A stretch of 64,000 nucleotides of DNA from Ascaphus truei (GCA_036426205.1 CM071586.1:7823471-7887470); one strand, 5' to 3'; positions 22,372 through 35,789 are shown, numbered from the stretch's first letter. Translations and numbers: made by a program. The notes: generated from the sequence alone by a model not told the origin.

Positions 22372-22560
22372 GCGTACCGTTCCAAGGATTGGTAAACAAG
22401 AGACAGACTCAAAGTTGAAAATCAAAGTGTATTAGTTGAAAGCAAAAATACATCCAGAAACCCAGGTTTGGATGTATTTTTGCTTTCACTAATACACTTT
22501 GATTTTCAACTTTGGTGCTGTCTCTGTTTACCAATCCTTGGAACGGTAACGTATAACAAT
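22372..22560. repeat. Near-perfect palindrome at the start of the left duplicon
   Basis: Arms 22,372-22,462 and 22,466-22,556 are inverse copies (CGTTCCAAGGATTGGTAAAC and its complement), with almost no spacer. The right arm continues into duplicated DNA. The right duplicon at 34,113 has a hammerhead-like motif in place of the left arm. Confidence 0.85.
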
Positions 22561-22904
22561 TCTCTATAGGGACGTGCACCTGTGGCTTACCAGCACCTAT
22601 GGAGTGCCAACTGCCTTATCTGACTCTATATATAAAAATTATAAATAAAATATAAAAAAAAAATAAATATACAAATTATAGATATCACCACACACACACC
22701 ACCACACACAACACAGATACACGATTGTGTACTACACTACGATCTGACAATATAGACCACAATAGTTTATATGTAGGTGTATAACACGCACATGTCTAAA
22801 ATAAGACGTATATTTAGCATATTTATACATACACAAACTAGATAGATCTGTCACCTAGACCTATTTTACGTAAATTGGGCATCTTCCCCGCCCCCTCCCC
22901 CCCC

Positions 22905-23945
22905 CATTACGGAGTTAGCGTAAACATGCCGATGACCAGGGATGTTACGCCAACAGTTACTCTAAAACCAACCCCCATCCGCACCAATTTTACGCCAACG
23001 GCGTAGAAACCCTCCCGGCCATTTCCCCGATCCTGCGTCAGGAGCCCCTCCCACTCCCCCACGCAACTCGGTAACAAGCACTTCCAGGGACATCTCTTAA
23101 CCTAGCTGCACGTCAACGGCGTCGCTTTCCGCCAGCAACCATTTCAGTCCCCCCACGCCACGCACCCGCGACCTCGTAAATTCACAGATTAGCCCCCCAC
23201 GGCTTTTACGTAAATGCGTAGAGAATCGGGCCCCTCAGGAATTTTTTCAGCTTGACGTAAATAACACAACCGTGTCCCCCCCCCCTCCTCCTCCTCCCGG
23301 GCATTCCGACAGCGCCGACAACAAAACAGACCCAACCCGTAAGCAAATGACGTAACACGGCCAAGGCCTAGCCCCGATTTTACGTAAAGTGCGTAAACTA
23401 ACCTCTCCCAGACAGCCTATACAGCCTCCAACAGCCTTACGCAAACTGCGTAACTATCCCCTCCCCCAGGTTACGCAATGCGGGCCCACCCCACCCCCAG
23501 TGATTGCGCTCACTGCGGGCTCCTTCGTGGGGGCGTGTCCCTCCCCCGTCCCGGGAGAGATAGGGAGGGCGGGGGGAGGGATCCGGTCGTTAGACAACGA
23601 GTGGGGGGGGGGGGGGAGGGGGCCAGCCTACCGGTTACGACCTCGAATTAATCCCGACGCAACGAGCGCCGCGTCCCTGGGCTCCTTCCTCACACAGCGC
23701 CGCGCCTCCGTGACGTCATACGCACGGGTCGACGTTCTCGCGTTGGCCACGCCCCCTGCTTTTTCTATGGCTCATCGCTCTCTCTCCCCCCCCTCCAGCC
23801 ACAGAGTTCGAAGAGGGGAGAACACGCCCATTCGAGGGGAAGGGGGAAAGCCACGCCCCCATAAAGACAGCGTTAGTATGAGGGCCGCGAGTAACCACGC
23901 CCCTTAACAGATAAGTCACGCCTTTGCCCATAATCACGCCCCTGC
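22905..23945. promoter_or_regulatory. CpG-rich block, left copy
   Basis: CpG-dense DNA with many TTACGTAAA, GCGTAAAC and TTACGCCAACG words on the left and CACGCCCC boxes on the right. It is duplicated at 34,555-35,625. No exon was recognised. It may be transposon-derived rather than a promoter. Confidence 0.4.
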
Positions 23946-24253
23946 ATGTCCCTTTAACTCCTCTGTTGTGGGGCAGGAAAAATCATCTCCTTTTAAATTG
24001 CATTGCATTCCTAAATCATATCATGTGATACGATACCGTGTTATTAATAATATATCATTTATTGTATTAAATCATACAGTGTAATATATATAATACAATA
24101 CCATAGTATATTATAATATATTTACTGTTGTATTATTATTATTATTTAGAATGGGACGGAGTGTGCCTGTAAAAATCTTCTGTACATGTATATTGTAAGT
24201 GAAGCGCTTTCAGTCACTTTGGGAGCAAAAGCGCTATTAAAATAAAGTTATTA

Positions 24254-27166
24254 CCGTATTTCCTCGATTCTAAGACGCACCACTGATTTAATAAAACATT
24301 TTGGGAAAAAAGAAACACCATTAATGTGCAGAAAAATATATAAAAGGCGGGTCCTGGTTATCGACGCAATGCGTTACTCAAAATGGCGTCGGATAGCGAA
24401 GCGTCGTAAAGCGAAACCTGTTTTCCCATAGGAACACTGTTTAATCAAACGTTCCGTTCCTGAAGGCATTTTTAATGCTAAAATACACAGAAAATGTTAT
24501 CAGCAATAAGATATGCAGCACACACATAGATTATGATGGAAACATTATATTTTTGATTCCGAACTGTAAAATAAAAACTAAAAAAAAAAAAACTATGCTG
24601 TATCTGTACGAAATGTACATGAGCAAAAAAAAAACACATCAGTTATTGGGGAAGATGATTGGGGGGGGGATCTTCAACAGAAAACGGACTTTTTGGAGGT
24701 GGATGTAGGTGGAGTTGAAGGTTTCGGCCTCTGAAGAATCTCTTCATTGAAGTCTGGACAGATCCTTTCCTTTTCTGCATGTAGATCTCTCTATAGCAGC
24801 TGATTTGGTTGGACACCCACGACTGACTGTTGAACTCCGTTCAATGTTAGGGTCATTGTCCTCAAATATGGCCAGTGCGCTATCAATGTGCTTGAATGCC
24901 ACAGCCAACATTTTGTTGACAATGATTTACGTGGCTGTGCCACATCAGCAGATTGGTGGGCCTCTTCTCAGCATTTTTGCTCTTCTAATTGCATGAGGTG
25001 CTCAACTCGTTAGAATGTGAGGCGAGCAACTCCTCAATATCCTCGGTTTCCACCTCCAAGTTGAGATCTCTGGCCATTTGCACAACAGTTTCTGTAAATC
25101 TGCAACAGTTCTGTAAGGCCTTGGACATCAGACACAAAATCAAGGCACAAATTACGCCAAACCCATTTAAATTGGATTGTTTCCATGCCTCTCCGATGTT
25201 TCTCACTGCATGGAGAATGTTGTAACCCTTCCAAATTCTTTTAGGGTTGGACCACACTTCAACATCGGTTGCTCTGATGGCCGGGCAAATGTTCGCCTAA
25301 GTATGTAGGCCTTGAAGGAAGCGATAACCCCCTGGTCCATCGGCTGTATCAATGAGGTGGTGTTGGGGGGCATGAACACCACCATGACGTTTGGATGATG
25401 GTCATCCAGGGTACACGGGATTGTCCAGGAGCAGCCAATGCTTTGAAATCGAGGTTCTGGTTCATGCAATATAATTGCACGCTGGAATAAATGATGCTGG
25501 AACCAGTCCCAAAAGGCTCCCTGTTACCCATGCCTTACGGTTGGACTTCCAAATCACTGGAAGTGTGCTTTGCATAACCCTTGAATGCCCTGGGTTTTCT
25601 GCATGATAAACAAGCAAAGGTTTTAGCTTGAAATCAATGCAGCATTTGATCCAAGCAGAAGAGTCAGCCTATCCTTTGCAATTTAACCCGGGCATAGATT
25701 TTTCCTTTTGCAATGTAGCTTCTACTGGGCATTTTCTTCCAGTAGAGCCCAGCTCATCAACATTGAACACTTTACGTGCGCAATAGCCACCGTCCTCTTA
25801 ATTTTGGCCAATGTACAGGGAAGGTAGCTGACTGCTCATCTGCACTAGCAGCTTCCCGGTCACTTTAATGTTTGCAAGTTTGCCCTCTCTTTAAAACGCA
25901 TAAACCAGCCCTTATTGCAGTGAACGTTTCTCATGTTCCCTTCTCCATGCTGTTGCTTAATGTCCTCATACAGACTCAAAGTCTTGGCTGAATTAAGGCT
26001 AAACAATGGGCACATGACGCTGGGATTGATCTTCCAGCCATATGAGAGGAGTTTTTCCACTCAGCAATATGCCCAGCACGTTGCCTTATTTGTCGTACCT
26101 TGCATAGGTGCTGAGCCCTTGATCTGTTCAAGATTCTTGCCTTGTCTTTGATTATTGTCACAAGTTGTGCGAGCGAGGTATGTGCGAGGACGTCCAATTT
26201 CTGTGTTCGTCTCTCCTTTCTCAGAGCGCTTTATTATATTTTGCTTGGTCCCAAGTATAGATTTTCTATCCTTTTTGGAGTAAACAGTACTTTGCTTTTT
26301 GCTTTGATCAGCCATGGGTTAGGGCCTAAAAATACACCACCAAACCTCACACAGAGTTCAGAATGGTTTCCCTAGCCTGCAGCGCGTCTGGTGTTATATT
26401 GTAGCAATTTTTCAAGCGTCGTAGAGCGTCGGATAAGCCGTTCGGGACGCGTAAAACGGCATTGGGATGCATTGACAAGCGTTCGGATAGCCGTCGTCGT
26501 AAAACGAATACGTAAAACGAGGACCGCCTGTATATACACACACCTTCTGTATTCTATATGTGTTGTGAATATAAAATACAGATATATTTGTGTGTTACAT
26601 ATCTGTGACTTCCCCTCACTCTTTCGCAACCCCATGATTCCTGCTCTACCCGCACAGTCTGGTAGGGGCCCAGCCGGTCTCATAGTGTAGGCCCCTGGTG
26701 GTTGTGCTAGGTGCTGTGTGTTGTCTCTATGAGACGGGCGCCGGCCTCCTCCACCATGCTGAGCCCTGTGTGTACGCACAGACTGTCCCCGGGGGGTTGG
26801 GAGGAGAACGCGACACAGCACGTTGCCCGACCTGCTGGCCACGCAAAAAGAAAGCTGACAGGGAATTGGACAGGACGGTGGGGTGAGAGGTGAGAGCTTG
26901 GCGATTAAGCCAATGAGGATGCAGAAAAGACAAGAGAACAGGGAAGCGTGTCCAACCAAAGCAAAGGGAACAGATGCAACAGCAGCACTGCCTACCAGGA
27001 TCGGGACAAATAGTAGAAGGCGTGGAAGCTACATTAGCGGCCATGTTGGTTACAGGAACAAATACCAGTACCCGTTTTTTCAAAGTCATCGATTCTAGGA
27101 CGCATCCCGATCTCAGACATGTTAAAATGTGAAAAATGGTGCGTTCTTAGAATCGAGGGAATACGG
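24254..27166. mobile_element. TA-flanked element CCGTATTTCCTCG, left copy
   Basis: Inverted ends CCGTATTTCCTCGATTCTAA and its complement near 27,135-27,166. It is interrupted by the Tigger element at 24,344-26,530. See the right copy for cleaner ends. Confidence 0.75.
24344..26530 (-). pseudogene. Tigger transposon with shattered transposase, left copy
   Basis: Same element as 36,014-38,251 but with about ten more frameshifts, so the transposase survives only as short overlapping pieces. Examples are MADQSKKQSTV near 26,315, FNVDE near 25,765 and QPMDQGVIASFKAY near 25,340. All extra breaks are 1-2 nt indels in otherwise near-identical DNA. Not functional as assembled. Confidence 0.85.
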
Positions 27167-27859
27167 TATTAATATATACGTATTAATATCTCTGTGGAAG
27201 GGAGGACAATACCATTGTATGACAAAGATCACATCATGTTAAGACAAACTGAGAGAGTAGAAGGAGGTAACAGCCCAATAATACAATGGTATTGTTACGA
27301 TAACACCTATTCCGTGTTGTGTTAACCATACAGCAAATTGGGTTAACTGTCATTTGAAAAGAACCCGATTTTTTATGTCTCTTGTGGGGTAACCGGGTCA
27401 TCATGGTGTCTGCTTAACGGGCCAGTTAAAACAATGAACAGTAACATGTCATAAGTAAAATGACTGATGACAGTGTCAGATGTACCAGAGATTTGATCTG
27501 ATTGGCCATGGTATCTTCAAAGGGTGCATCATAAATTTCTGGGTCCTCTCTGAGGAGAAGAGGTTCGCTATAATTATATTAAAGATTCCCCATAATGTAA
27601 GATAATTAAAATTGGTGCAATCACAGTGATATAAAATACAGACTTGTGACGAGCTAAAATACATATGCAAGAGGGTTGAGTTGCATATCTCAAAATTTGT
27701 TTTCTCCGTCAGAATTATACGTTGCGTTAGCACAAATTGTACTTATGCCTTCGGCAAAATCATACGAATGCAATGATGAGGGTATCATTATTCTATGGTT
27801 TAGACGGGAGAGAGTTTATAGGGTAGCCGGAGGGGGCAGGAGATGATAGGTGGGCGCAT
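27167..27859. other. No gene seen, left copy
   Basis: Matches 38,892-39,619. Unassigned AT-rich DNA. Confidence 0.4.
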
Positions 27860-28665
27860 GAAGGAAACATTGCGCACCCCTGCCTTAAGGTTAGACGAAA
27901 GGAGATTTCACCAGCAACAAAGAAAGGTTTTTTTTTACAGTGAGGGCAGTTACAATGTGAAAATTCATTACCCATGGAAACTGTTGATTGATGAGTACAA
28001 TAGATATGTTTAAAAAAAAAGGTTGGACACCTTTTAGAAAGGTACAGTATACAGGGATATACCAAATAAGGAAACATGTGGAAGGATATTGATCCAGGAG
28101 TAATCTGATTGCAATATTTGGAGTCAGGAAGGAATTATTTTCCCTTTATGAGATATCATTGGATTGGGGTTTTGTTTGCTGCCTCCTGGATCAATATACT
28201 GTTAGTACGGATATAGGATAAAGAATCTGTCATCTAAATCAGGGATGGAAAACTTCCTGCGCTCGCCCCCTGCCAGCTCTCCCCTTGTGTACGCCCTGCC
28301 TCTACCTTTATTGCAGCGGAAAATGACGCCGCGGGGTCATGTACATGAATAACGCCGCATTGGCCTGGGCGATGGGCGTAAATGACGCTGCGGAGTCATG
28401 TGACGTCCTGTCACATGACCCCGGCGTAATTTGGACGGCGCTTCCCATGGCAACGCGTGGCCCAACCCGGCTCAATATGTAGGTAAGTGAGTTACAAGAG
28501 CCTCGCACGAAGAGCGCCGGTATCTGTAACCACGGGCCCCCCCCTCCAAAAAAATCTTGCGACTCTCAGTAAGCGCTCCCCTGATCTAAATGTAGCATAG
28601 GTTGATCTTGATGGACGTGTCTTTTTCAACTTCATCTTTTAAGTCACTATTGGACGGTAGGGGTA
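27860..28665 (+). mobile_element. CR1 3' tail with hAT insertion, left copy
   Basis: CR1 tail pieces 27,860-28,239 and 28,584-28,649 are separated by a hAT MITE at 28,240-28,583 (CAGGGATGG... to ...CTCCCCTG) between ATCTAAAT duplications. Confidence 0.75.
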
Positions 28666-29539
28666 ATATGGCTGCTGTTAATAAAGGTTAAGTCTGCCAT
28701 TACCCCTACCTGTCAGTAATACATTGTATTGTATTATATTTGATGTATATGTAGCCATTGTATAAAAAGGTTACAGCTCTTTCTCATGCTGGCAATAAAG
28801 CCTGGTAAGTAGCAGGATTGCCAGCATCAATCATGGAGGTTTGCCCTCACAAACCTGGTGAGGTGTCCTTGTACACAAGGGGAGTGGTAACATGCTCTGT
28901 CCACTGTTAGTGACACCAGAGGTGTGGCGTTTTTCTGAGTCGCTATAAGAAACAGCACTGCCTAAAGTTAATTGTGTTAATCAAGGGGTTCAGTTATGAC
29001 AAAGTTCCGGAGGTCTCTAACAGTTAAGGCTGTCAGATATAATAATAAGCTGATCTACACTGTGTTCAGGGACCTGACACATGTGGTGATTCTCCCCTAG
29101 GGGAGAGGTGATCCAAACACTATCAGGAGAGGAGGAACCTTCCTTAGGGAGTGCAGCAAAGAAATGAGCGGCTAAGCACGACCGCTATGAGGGCCAGCTC
29201 TGCCTTGAAAGATGACAATAAAGATGCCCAGTTTCACAAGGCCCTTGCTGTGTGTGAGTGAAGTTCTTACACAGAAGGAGGCACCCAGAAGGAGGACCCC
29301 ATCAGACACTGCTCCCTGCAGCCGCAGAGATCTGATGGGGTGGAGGCGCTGCATCGTATGTGAGTAAGACTCTGACACTACACTCAGATGCCTGTCGTGC
29401 TGATATCCCCACCAAACCAGCGAGAGACTCAGGAGTCCTGTAAGCAAGGTGCACCACACACTATACATACATGTTAATGGGGCTAGTAGACCACAGGGGC
29501 CAATGTGAGATTGGATGGGGGCCCGTAAAAACCGTTACA
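28650..29539 (+). mobile_element. LTR-like element, left copy
   Basis: Counterpart of 40,408-41,305, ending AAACCGTTACA. Confidence 0.6.
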
Positions 29540-29781
29540 TATATATGTATGTCTTTACTTGGTTCCAGCACCTCAGGAATCAAGGGTTAATATGTTTGAG
29601 GTGAACCATTGCAACTTGCTCTGTGACCTTCCTGTATCCTTGTTATGTTTGCAGTTCTACCACCAATCAGGGCCTGGGCATGTAGTCACACCGCCCTGAG
29701 TGTTGCAATATTATGGTTTAAGTGTATAAAAAAAGGTGGGGAGGAGAGACAGCCTTAGCAGACAGAGACTGCCGAGAATAA

Positions 29782-30171
29782 GCTACGTCATAGAGGGGGG
29801 AGCAGTGCTGAACATCGCTGACGCTGAAGCTGTGCGATTTCATGCACATGCAGGCGAGCCAGCGGGACGATTGGGAGGTTGGGGGAGGCGGGGCTAGTGA
29901 CGTCGCTGGGCCAATCGCCCGCGACGCACTGAGTAAACGTCACGGCGCCGACGTCACTGCGCCGTGACGACGCTGCTTCGCGCTGATTGGATTGTTTTCA
30001 GCCGACAGCGCGTGAAAACAGCTGTGGCGCTGCTGGCTGAAAAATCCAACTCCTAGCACGGCTGCGGACGCTCGCGTGAGCCCCATCTAAAGACATCCTA
30101 ATTGAGGGGGAAGGGGCTCAGCGCGGAGCGTGCGCACGGCTCAGCGCTGCTTGTCCTTCTATGTACGAACC
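29782..30171. mobile_element. Harbinger-like MITE, left copy
   Basis: Counterpart of 41,550-41,943; flanked by TAA and TTA. Confidence 0.7.
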
Positions 30172-30389
30172 TTACAGAGGTGTTGCTGTGACAGGGAGAA
30201 AACTGCAGTGTCCACTTTCAGTGCTGGTCTCAGGCCTGTAAACCAGTCCTGTAGGCACTGGCAAGAAGAGAGAACAGGGAAATCTGCAACGAGGTCCCTG
30301 CAACTAGGTATGCAGGGTATCCCCCAGTTTAACAGAACACAGAACCCCAGCAAGCTCTTTTTGGGACCCCTGAGCCCCCACAAAATATA

Positions 30390-31193
30390 TGTAGCCCTGT
30401 GTATTTGGGGTTACAATGCCTCTCTCCTCCTGTGCAATAATCCCTGTTAAAAGGGCAGGTTTGCCAGGAGTAATCATGAGGTTTGCCCTATCCCCTGTGA
30501 TGTGTGTTGGTAGCGAAAGGAAGAAGTGACCATGTCTGTGTCCAATTACAGTGACACAGGGGTGGTGCCTACTGGGCTATATAGTATGCATCACTTACTG
30601 AATTAGTGTTGAAGTGGGTGTGTGTGGTGTCTCATCCCACTTGAATAGACTGTCTGACCCCACACAGTGCCAGGCTCTGGCAAGACGTGGCCCTCCCTTA
30701 GGGAGAGGGGGGCAGACTATTCCACTTACTCTATTAGAGAGTTAGCGAAGAGCAAGGAACATTCTAGGGCCCTGACTAGAAGTGGTGTCCAGGGACTTCC
30801 TTGAGGTGGGCAACCTTTATGATGTGCGGCTAGAGACCGGCCGCAAAGATGAGGCAGTTGCCAGTAAAGATGACAATAAAGGATGTCCAATTTGAAAAGA
30901 ACCTTCTTGCCTGAGATGGGAGTCATTCAGGGAGAAGTGCACCCAGAGGTTCTCTTCAGAGACCTCTCCCCTGATGCATGGGGACCGGAGAAGAGATGGA
31001 GGTGCTTGCCAGAAGTGAGTAGTTTCTCGCATTACTCACGAGCCACCTGACTGTACTTCCCCATACACGCGGAAGACTCAGGAGTCCTGTAAGCCAGCAG
31101 GTGACCACACTAAGTACAGTGTAACATGGGGGCAGTTTCTCATGTAAGGAGCCAATATGAGATTGGGGGGGGGGGGGGAAACACCGTTACATT
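30390..31193 (+). mobile_element. Second LTR-like sequence, left copy
   Basis: Counterpart of 42,150-42,981, ending in a G run then AAACACCGTTACA. Confidence 0.5.
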
Positions 31194-31424
31194 TTGGAGG
31201 ACGCGCTGAGATGACTCAGGACAGGTTTAGCTAGGCGAACTGTAGGAAAGGTACATGTTTGCTACCAGGAATGTGCTGCGGAATGGAAGGGAGGCTAGGG
31301 GTAGTCAGGGGTGGGATGTCACTCGCAAAGACCACCCCTAGGCCCTTTATTGGTGTAAGTAGATCTGGAGACAGGGCTATTGCTGTTCTAGTCACCTTGA
31401 GGCAGCTAGTCGTAGGATGCCTTA

Positions 31425-31786
31425 GGCCTTGGCCAGGCTCCCTGCTTGCTCGCTGAGGCGCGCTAGGCTCAGGGAAAGGGGTGCTTTCCCTGGCCTTGCG
31501 GTTTGCTTACCGCACGCGCTGTCAGGGGGCCGTCAGGGTGGCGGGCCAGTGGCGTCACAGAGTGGTTCGCCCTCATTGGGCGAGCCGCTCACGTGACGGC
31601 TGTGCGCGCCGGCAAGCGGGGGGAATTTTAAATTCCTCCTAAGCTACGTCCGCTTCCGTCGCGCTTGCGGAAGCATAGGTGAGCCCTATACTAAAAGCCG
31701 CTCTAATTGCGGCTGTAGGGGCTCAGTGTTGAGCGGGGAGCGCGCGTTAGGTGCTTCCGCCAGCAAGCAGGGAAATGGCAGAGGCC
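31425..31786. mobile_element. Harbinger-like MITE, left copy
   Basis: Counterpart of 43,216-43,573; TTA at both ends. Confidence 0.75.
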
Positions 31787-32629
31787 TTAGGGGGTAGCTG
31801 GTTTAACGCGGGTCAGGAACTCCTGGGAGGGTCTGCGCTAGGTGTAGCCAACAGTAGGTGACGCCCTAAACATGCCAATGGAGAAGCCAGATGTACTTCT
31901 AGCCAGTAACCAGACTACTAACCACAGAGCACACATACTGGACTGATACCGTGTACAGCATACACAGAAAGAGTTTAGCCTAGCATGAGGTAGTGCAACA
32001 CAAACTGGAGTAAGACACACTGAGATACATTAGAGGTGGCACTGGCATACTTTATTGCATCGGAAGATGGCGACTGCCCAGGAGAGGAGCTGTTTCAAGC
32101 TGGTGGAGGTTGTGGTCTCCTCCCAGTTTTAAGCCAGCCGCCTCCACACTTCCTAGTTTGTAAGAACCTTATCTGCTGGATATAGACCCATGTGGTCTTT
32201 CTCCTCCTAATAGGTAAATGAGAAATTTAACTAATAGAGGTATATTAGTATTTTATTGGTAGTGTTAGGCCTTGGACGAACAGGTTGTCTGCCTTGAGTG
32301 GCTCGCAGCTTACAACGCTTTGGCCAAAGGGTTTGTAAACGAAATGACCCTATTTCAGAGAATTGATCAGTTTTACTGTGTGTTTCTGTCAGTTGGAGTG
32401 TAGCATTGGTGCTTCTCTGTCGTCTGTTGTATCCCCCAGTTACCCATTGGTATGTGTGATGTTTGTGTTTTTGTATAGTTGTGGATATACGTTTTCAATA
32501 AACTAATTTATAAACGCTCGTGCCTCTGTGTGGCGATATGATCTCTAGATTAGTCCTGTCTCCCGTGAACAATATATCCTATTATATTTTATTAGATCAT
32601 ATCTGTACGCTATTCTATACTTAAGTAAT

Positions 32630-32765
32630 TAATCCCCGAAGAAAAGGGCATTACTGGCCAATAATGCCTGGCTGAAAGAGTGAAGGCCCGAGTGCGAAGC
32701 CGAAGACTTTACCCAGCCAGGGCATATTGGCAGTATGCCCTGTTTGTTCTGGGGGATTATTATTT
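32630..32765. repeat. GGGCATTACTGGCCAATAATG palindrome, left copy
   Basis: Decayed counterpart of 44,431-44,563. Confidence 0.6.
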
Positions 32766-32879
32766 AATAGGCTAAAGTATTATTTTCATCAATAATTCAG
32801 ACATCTTTTTTTTGCTCCACACCCGCGTTATTCACTTTTATAGATTTTTTATATTAAATACTAAAATCCTTGTATAATA

Positions 32880-33950
32880 CATGAAACCTCAAACGCTCGA
32901 TTTACTTTTATCCCCCTGCCTAATAAACTGTCCAGCTTGATACTTACTCTTTCCCCCCCACCTTAATGCCGCCCCCCTCTGTGTACACCCCACACCTCGA
33001 CATTGCCCAGCTCTCAAACCATCCCACATCCATTTATGTGCTGCTTACCCCACACCTCATCATCACTAACCCATAAGCCTATACATGTCTACACCATCAC
33101 AATGCTACACCCACTTAGCAGACCTCCTCTACACGTCACAAACATCTAGCATCCACTCCGCTTACAACACTAACCCCCCCATACGACACTAACACATACA
33201 CCTTACCCACACACACATTACTCCTTAATACACACACATCCCCCCTCCCACACCACACACAACACACACACCACACACACACCCCAACATCTCACTTACT
33301 ACTTAACATTACCATCCACACACATATTCACAACACAACACCACACAAACACATCAAACAATGTACGTACTCTACCTACCACCTACTTTTTGACAACATA
33401 TCGTTGCTACCACATACCAATCCGTCCACACAAACCACACACCCACCCATCCACACACTGTCCACGTTCCCATCCAATTAAAATAATGTTCTAGCAATCG
33501 TACATTAAACTTTGCACCCTCTCACTCCCCACACCTCTATGTCACAATAAACCCCTCTTAAGCACCTTCTTACCACTACCCCCCTACACACCACCAATCA
33601 CCTCTAACACCAACCCTTATATCCCCACAACACAGCCCTCTACACATTAACCACACAACACCACACTACAATACCTGTCTGAACCCACAAAACTGCGCCA
33701 CCCATAAACTCGCCTGACTCGTATTTCACTGACACTGCACACCCCACACCGCAATCTCTACACAGATATATCAACCCACAACTCCGTCTATTCACTATCA
33801 ACATTGCAGTTCATCAAGACAACTGCACGACTTAGCCTACTGACTTCCTTCTGCCATGGACTACAGCCTATCCTCCTCCTCCAACCTCCCCTACACACCC
33901 CCAGGGTCAATCCAGACCACCGCTACACCGTAACCATAAGCTTAATCAAC
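32880..33950. repeat. C/A-rich low-complexity DNA
   Basis: Long purine-poor stretch of CACAC, CTACAC and ACCCCAC words. It resembles 44,690-45,345 in composition and in short words (CACTGACACTGCAC, CTCTACACAGATATA). No coding content. Confidence 0.7.
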
Positions 33951-33999
33951 ACATGACATCAGAGCTGCAGGTTTCTTGTGTTAATTTAATTGGGTGATG

Positions 34000-34280
34000 G
34001 TGATTGGTTAATTGACTTTCAGTGTTTGATGTATAAATATGTGGTGAACTGTGTCATTCTCCCTTTGTATCCCCCTGAGGAAGGTCCCATTCTGTAGGAC
34101 CGAAACGTTGGGTTTCTGGATGTATTTTTGCTTTCACTAATACACTTTGATTTTCAACTTTGAGTGCTGTCTCTTGTTTACCAATCCTTGGAACGGTAAC
34201 GTATAACTACATTCTCTATATGGGACGTGCACCTGTGGCTTACCAGCACCTATTGGAGTGCCAACTGCCTTATCTGACAA

Positions 34281-34335
<55 letters not shown>

Positions 34336-34340
34336 CACAC
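34000..34340 (+). mobile_element. Terminal-repeat-like unit with hammerhead-like motif and TA tail
   Basis: Runs from TGTTTGATGTATAAATATG through the hammerhead-like motif at 34,070-34,108, then TTTGCTTTCACTAATACACT, to a long TA microsatellite (34,287-34,330). The part from 34,113 onward is also the start of the duplicon and occurs as an inverted pair at 22,372-22,560. Possibly a Penelope-like pseudo-LTR. Confidence 0.5.
34070..34108 (+). ncRNA. Hammerhead-like motif
   Basis: CCC-CTGAGGA-A-GGTCC, 9-nt loop, GGACC-GAAA-CG-UU-GGG. Stem II is 5 perfect bp, stem I 3 bp and stem III is a CG palindrome, followed by UU at the cleavage position. The extra unpaired A before stem II departs from the textbook core. 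Confidence 0.5.
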
Positions 34341-34530
34341 ACAACCACAGATACACGATGTGGTACTACACTTACTGTATCTGTACATATATAGACCACA
34401 ATAGTTTATATGTAGGTGTATAACACGCACATGTCTAAAATAAGACGTATATTTTAGCATATTCTATACACATACACACACTAGATAGATCTGTCACCCT
34501 AGACCTATTTTACGTAAATTGGGCATCTTC

Positions 34531-34555
34531 CCCCCCCCCCCCCCCCCCCCCCCCC
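34531..34555. repeat. C homopolymer
   Basis: About 25 C in a row. The left copy has only short C runs at this place, so the length is unreliable. Confidence 0.8.
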
Positions 34556-35625
34556 ATTACGGAGTTAGCGTAAACATGCCGATGACCAGGGATGTTACGC
34601 CAACAGTTACTCTAAAACCAACCCCCATCCGCACCAATTTTACGCCAACGGCGTAGAAACCCTCCCCGGCCATTTCCCCGATCCTGCGTCAGGAGCCCCT
34701 CCCACTCCCCCACGCAACTCGGAGTAACAAGCACTTCCAGGGACATCTCTTAACCTAGCTGCACGTCAACGGCGTCGCTTTCGCCAGCACCATTTCCCCA
34801 GTCCCCCCCCTACGCCAACGGCGTAAATCTTCCACAGATTAGCCCCCCACGGCTTTTACGTAAATTGCGTAGAGAATCGGGCCCCTCAGGAATTTTTTCA
34901 GCTTGACGTAAATAACACAACCGTGTCCCCCCCCCCCTCCTCCTCCTCCCCGGGCATTCCGACAGCGCCGACAACAAAACAGCACAACCCGTTAAGCAAA
35001 TGACGTAACACGGCCAAGGCCTAGCCCCGATTTTACGTAAAGTGCGTAAACTAACCTCTCCCAGACAGCCTATACAGCCTCCAACAGCCTTACGCAAACT
35101 GCGTAACTATCCCCCTCCCCCAGGTTACGCAATGCGGGCCCACCCCACCCCCAGTGATTGCGCTCACCTGCGGGCTCCCCTTCGTGGGGGCGTGTCCCCT
35201 CCCCCGGTCGCGGAGAGATAGGGAGGCGCGGGGGGAGGGATCCGGTCGTTAGACAACGAGTGGGGGGGGGGGAGGGGGCAGCCTACCGGTTACCGACCTC
35301 GAATTAATCCCGACGCAACGAGCGCGCGCTCCCTGGGCTCCTTCCTCACACAGCGCCGCCGCCTCCGTGACGTCATACGCACGGGTCGACGTTCTCGCGT
35401 TGGCCACGCCCCCTGCTTTTTCTATGGCTCATCGCTCTCTCTCCCCCCCCTCCAGCCACAGAGCTTCGAAGAGGGGAGACACGCCCATTCAGAGGGGAAG
35501 GGGGAAAGCCACGCCCCCATAAAGACAGCTGGTTAGTGAGGCGCCGCAGTAACCACGCCCCTTACAGATAAGTCACGCCTCTTGCCCATAAATCCACGCC
35601 CCCTGCATTGTCCCTTTAACTCCTC
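34555..35625. promoter_or_regulatory. CpG-rich block, right copy
   Basis: Same block as 22,905-23,945: repeated TTACGTAAA and GCGTAAA words, a TGACGTCATACGC CRE-like site near 35,367-35,379, and several CACGCCCC boxes. No open frame or exon was recognised. A CpG-island promoter or a CpG-rich transposon are both possible. Confidence 0.4.
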
Positions 35626-35789
35626 TGGTGTTGGGGCAGGAAAAATCATCTCCTTTTAAATTGCATTGCATTCCTAAATCATATCATGTGATACGATACC
35701 GTGTTATATAATAATATATCATTTTATTGTATTAAATCATACAGTGTAATATTATATAATACAATACCATAGTATATTATAATATATAT

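Larger units (their letters stand above)
22466..32780. repeat. Segmental duplication, left copy (indel-rich)
   Basis: Collinear over ~10.3 kb with 34,113-44,580. Differences are mainly single-base insertions and deletions in this copy, which break frames that stay open in the right copy (for example the Tigger transposase). Confidence 0.92.

Noticed and set aside
29782..30171. CRE-rich promoter (repeated TGACGTCA-like words)
   Set aside because: The words lie inside a Harbinger-like MITE bounded by TAA and TTA and are part of its internal inverted repeats.
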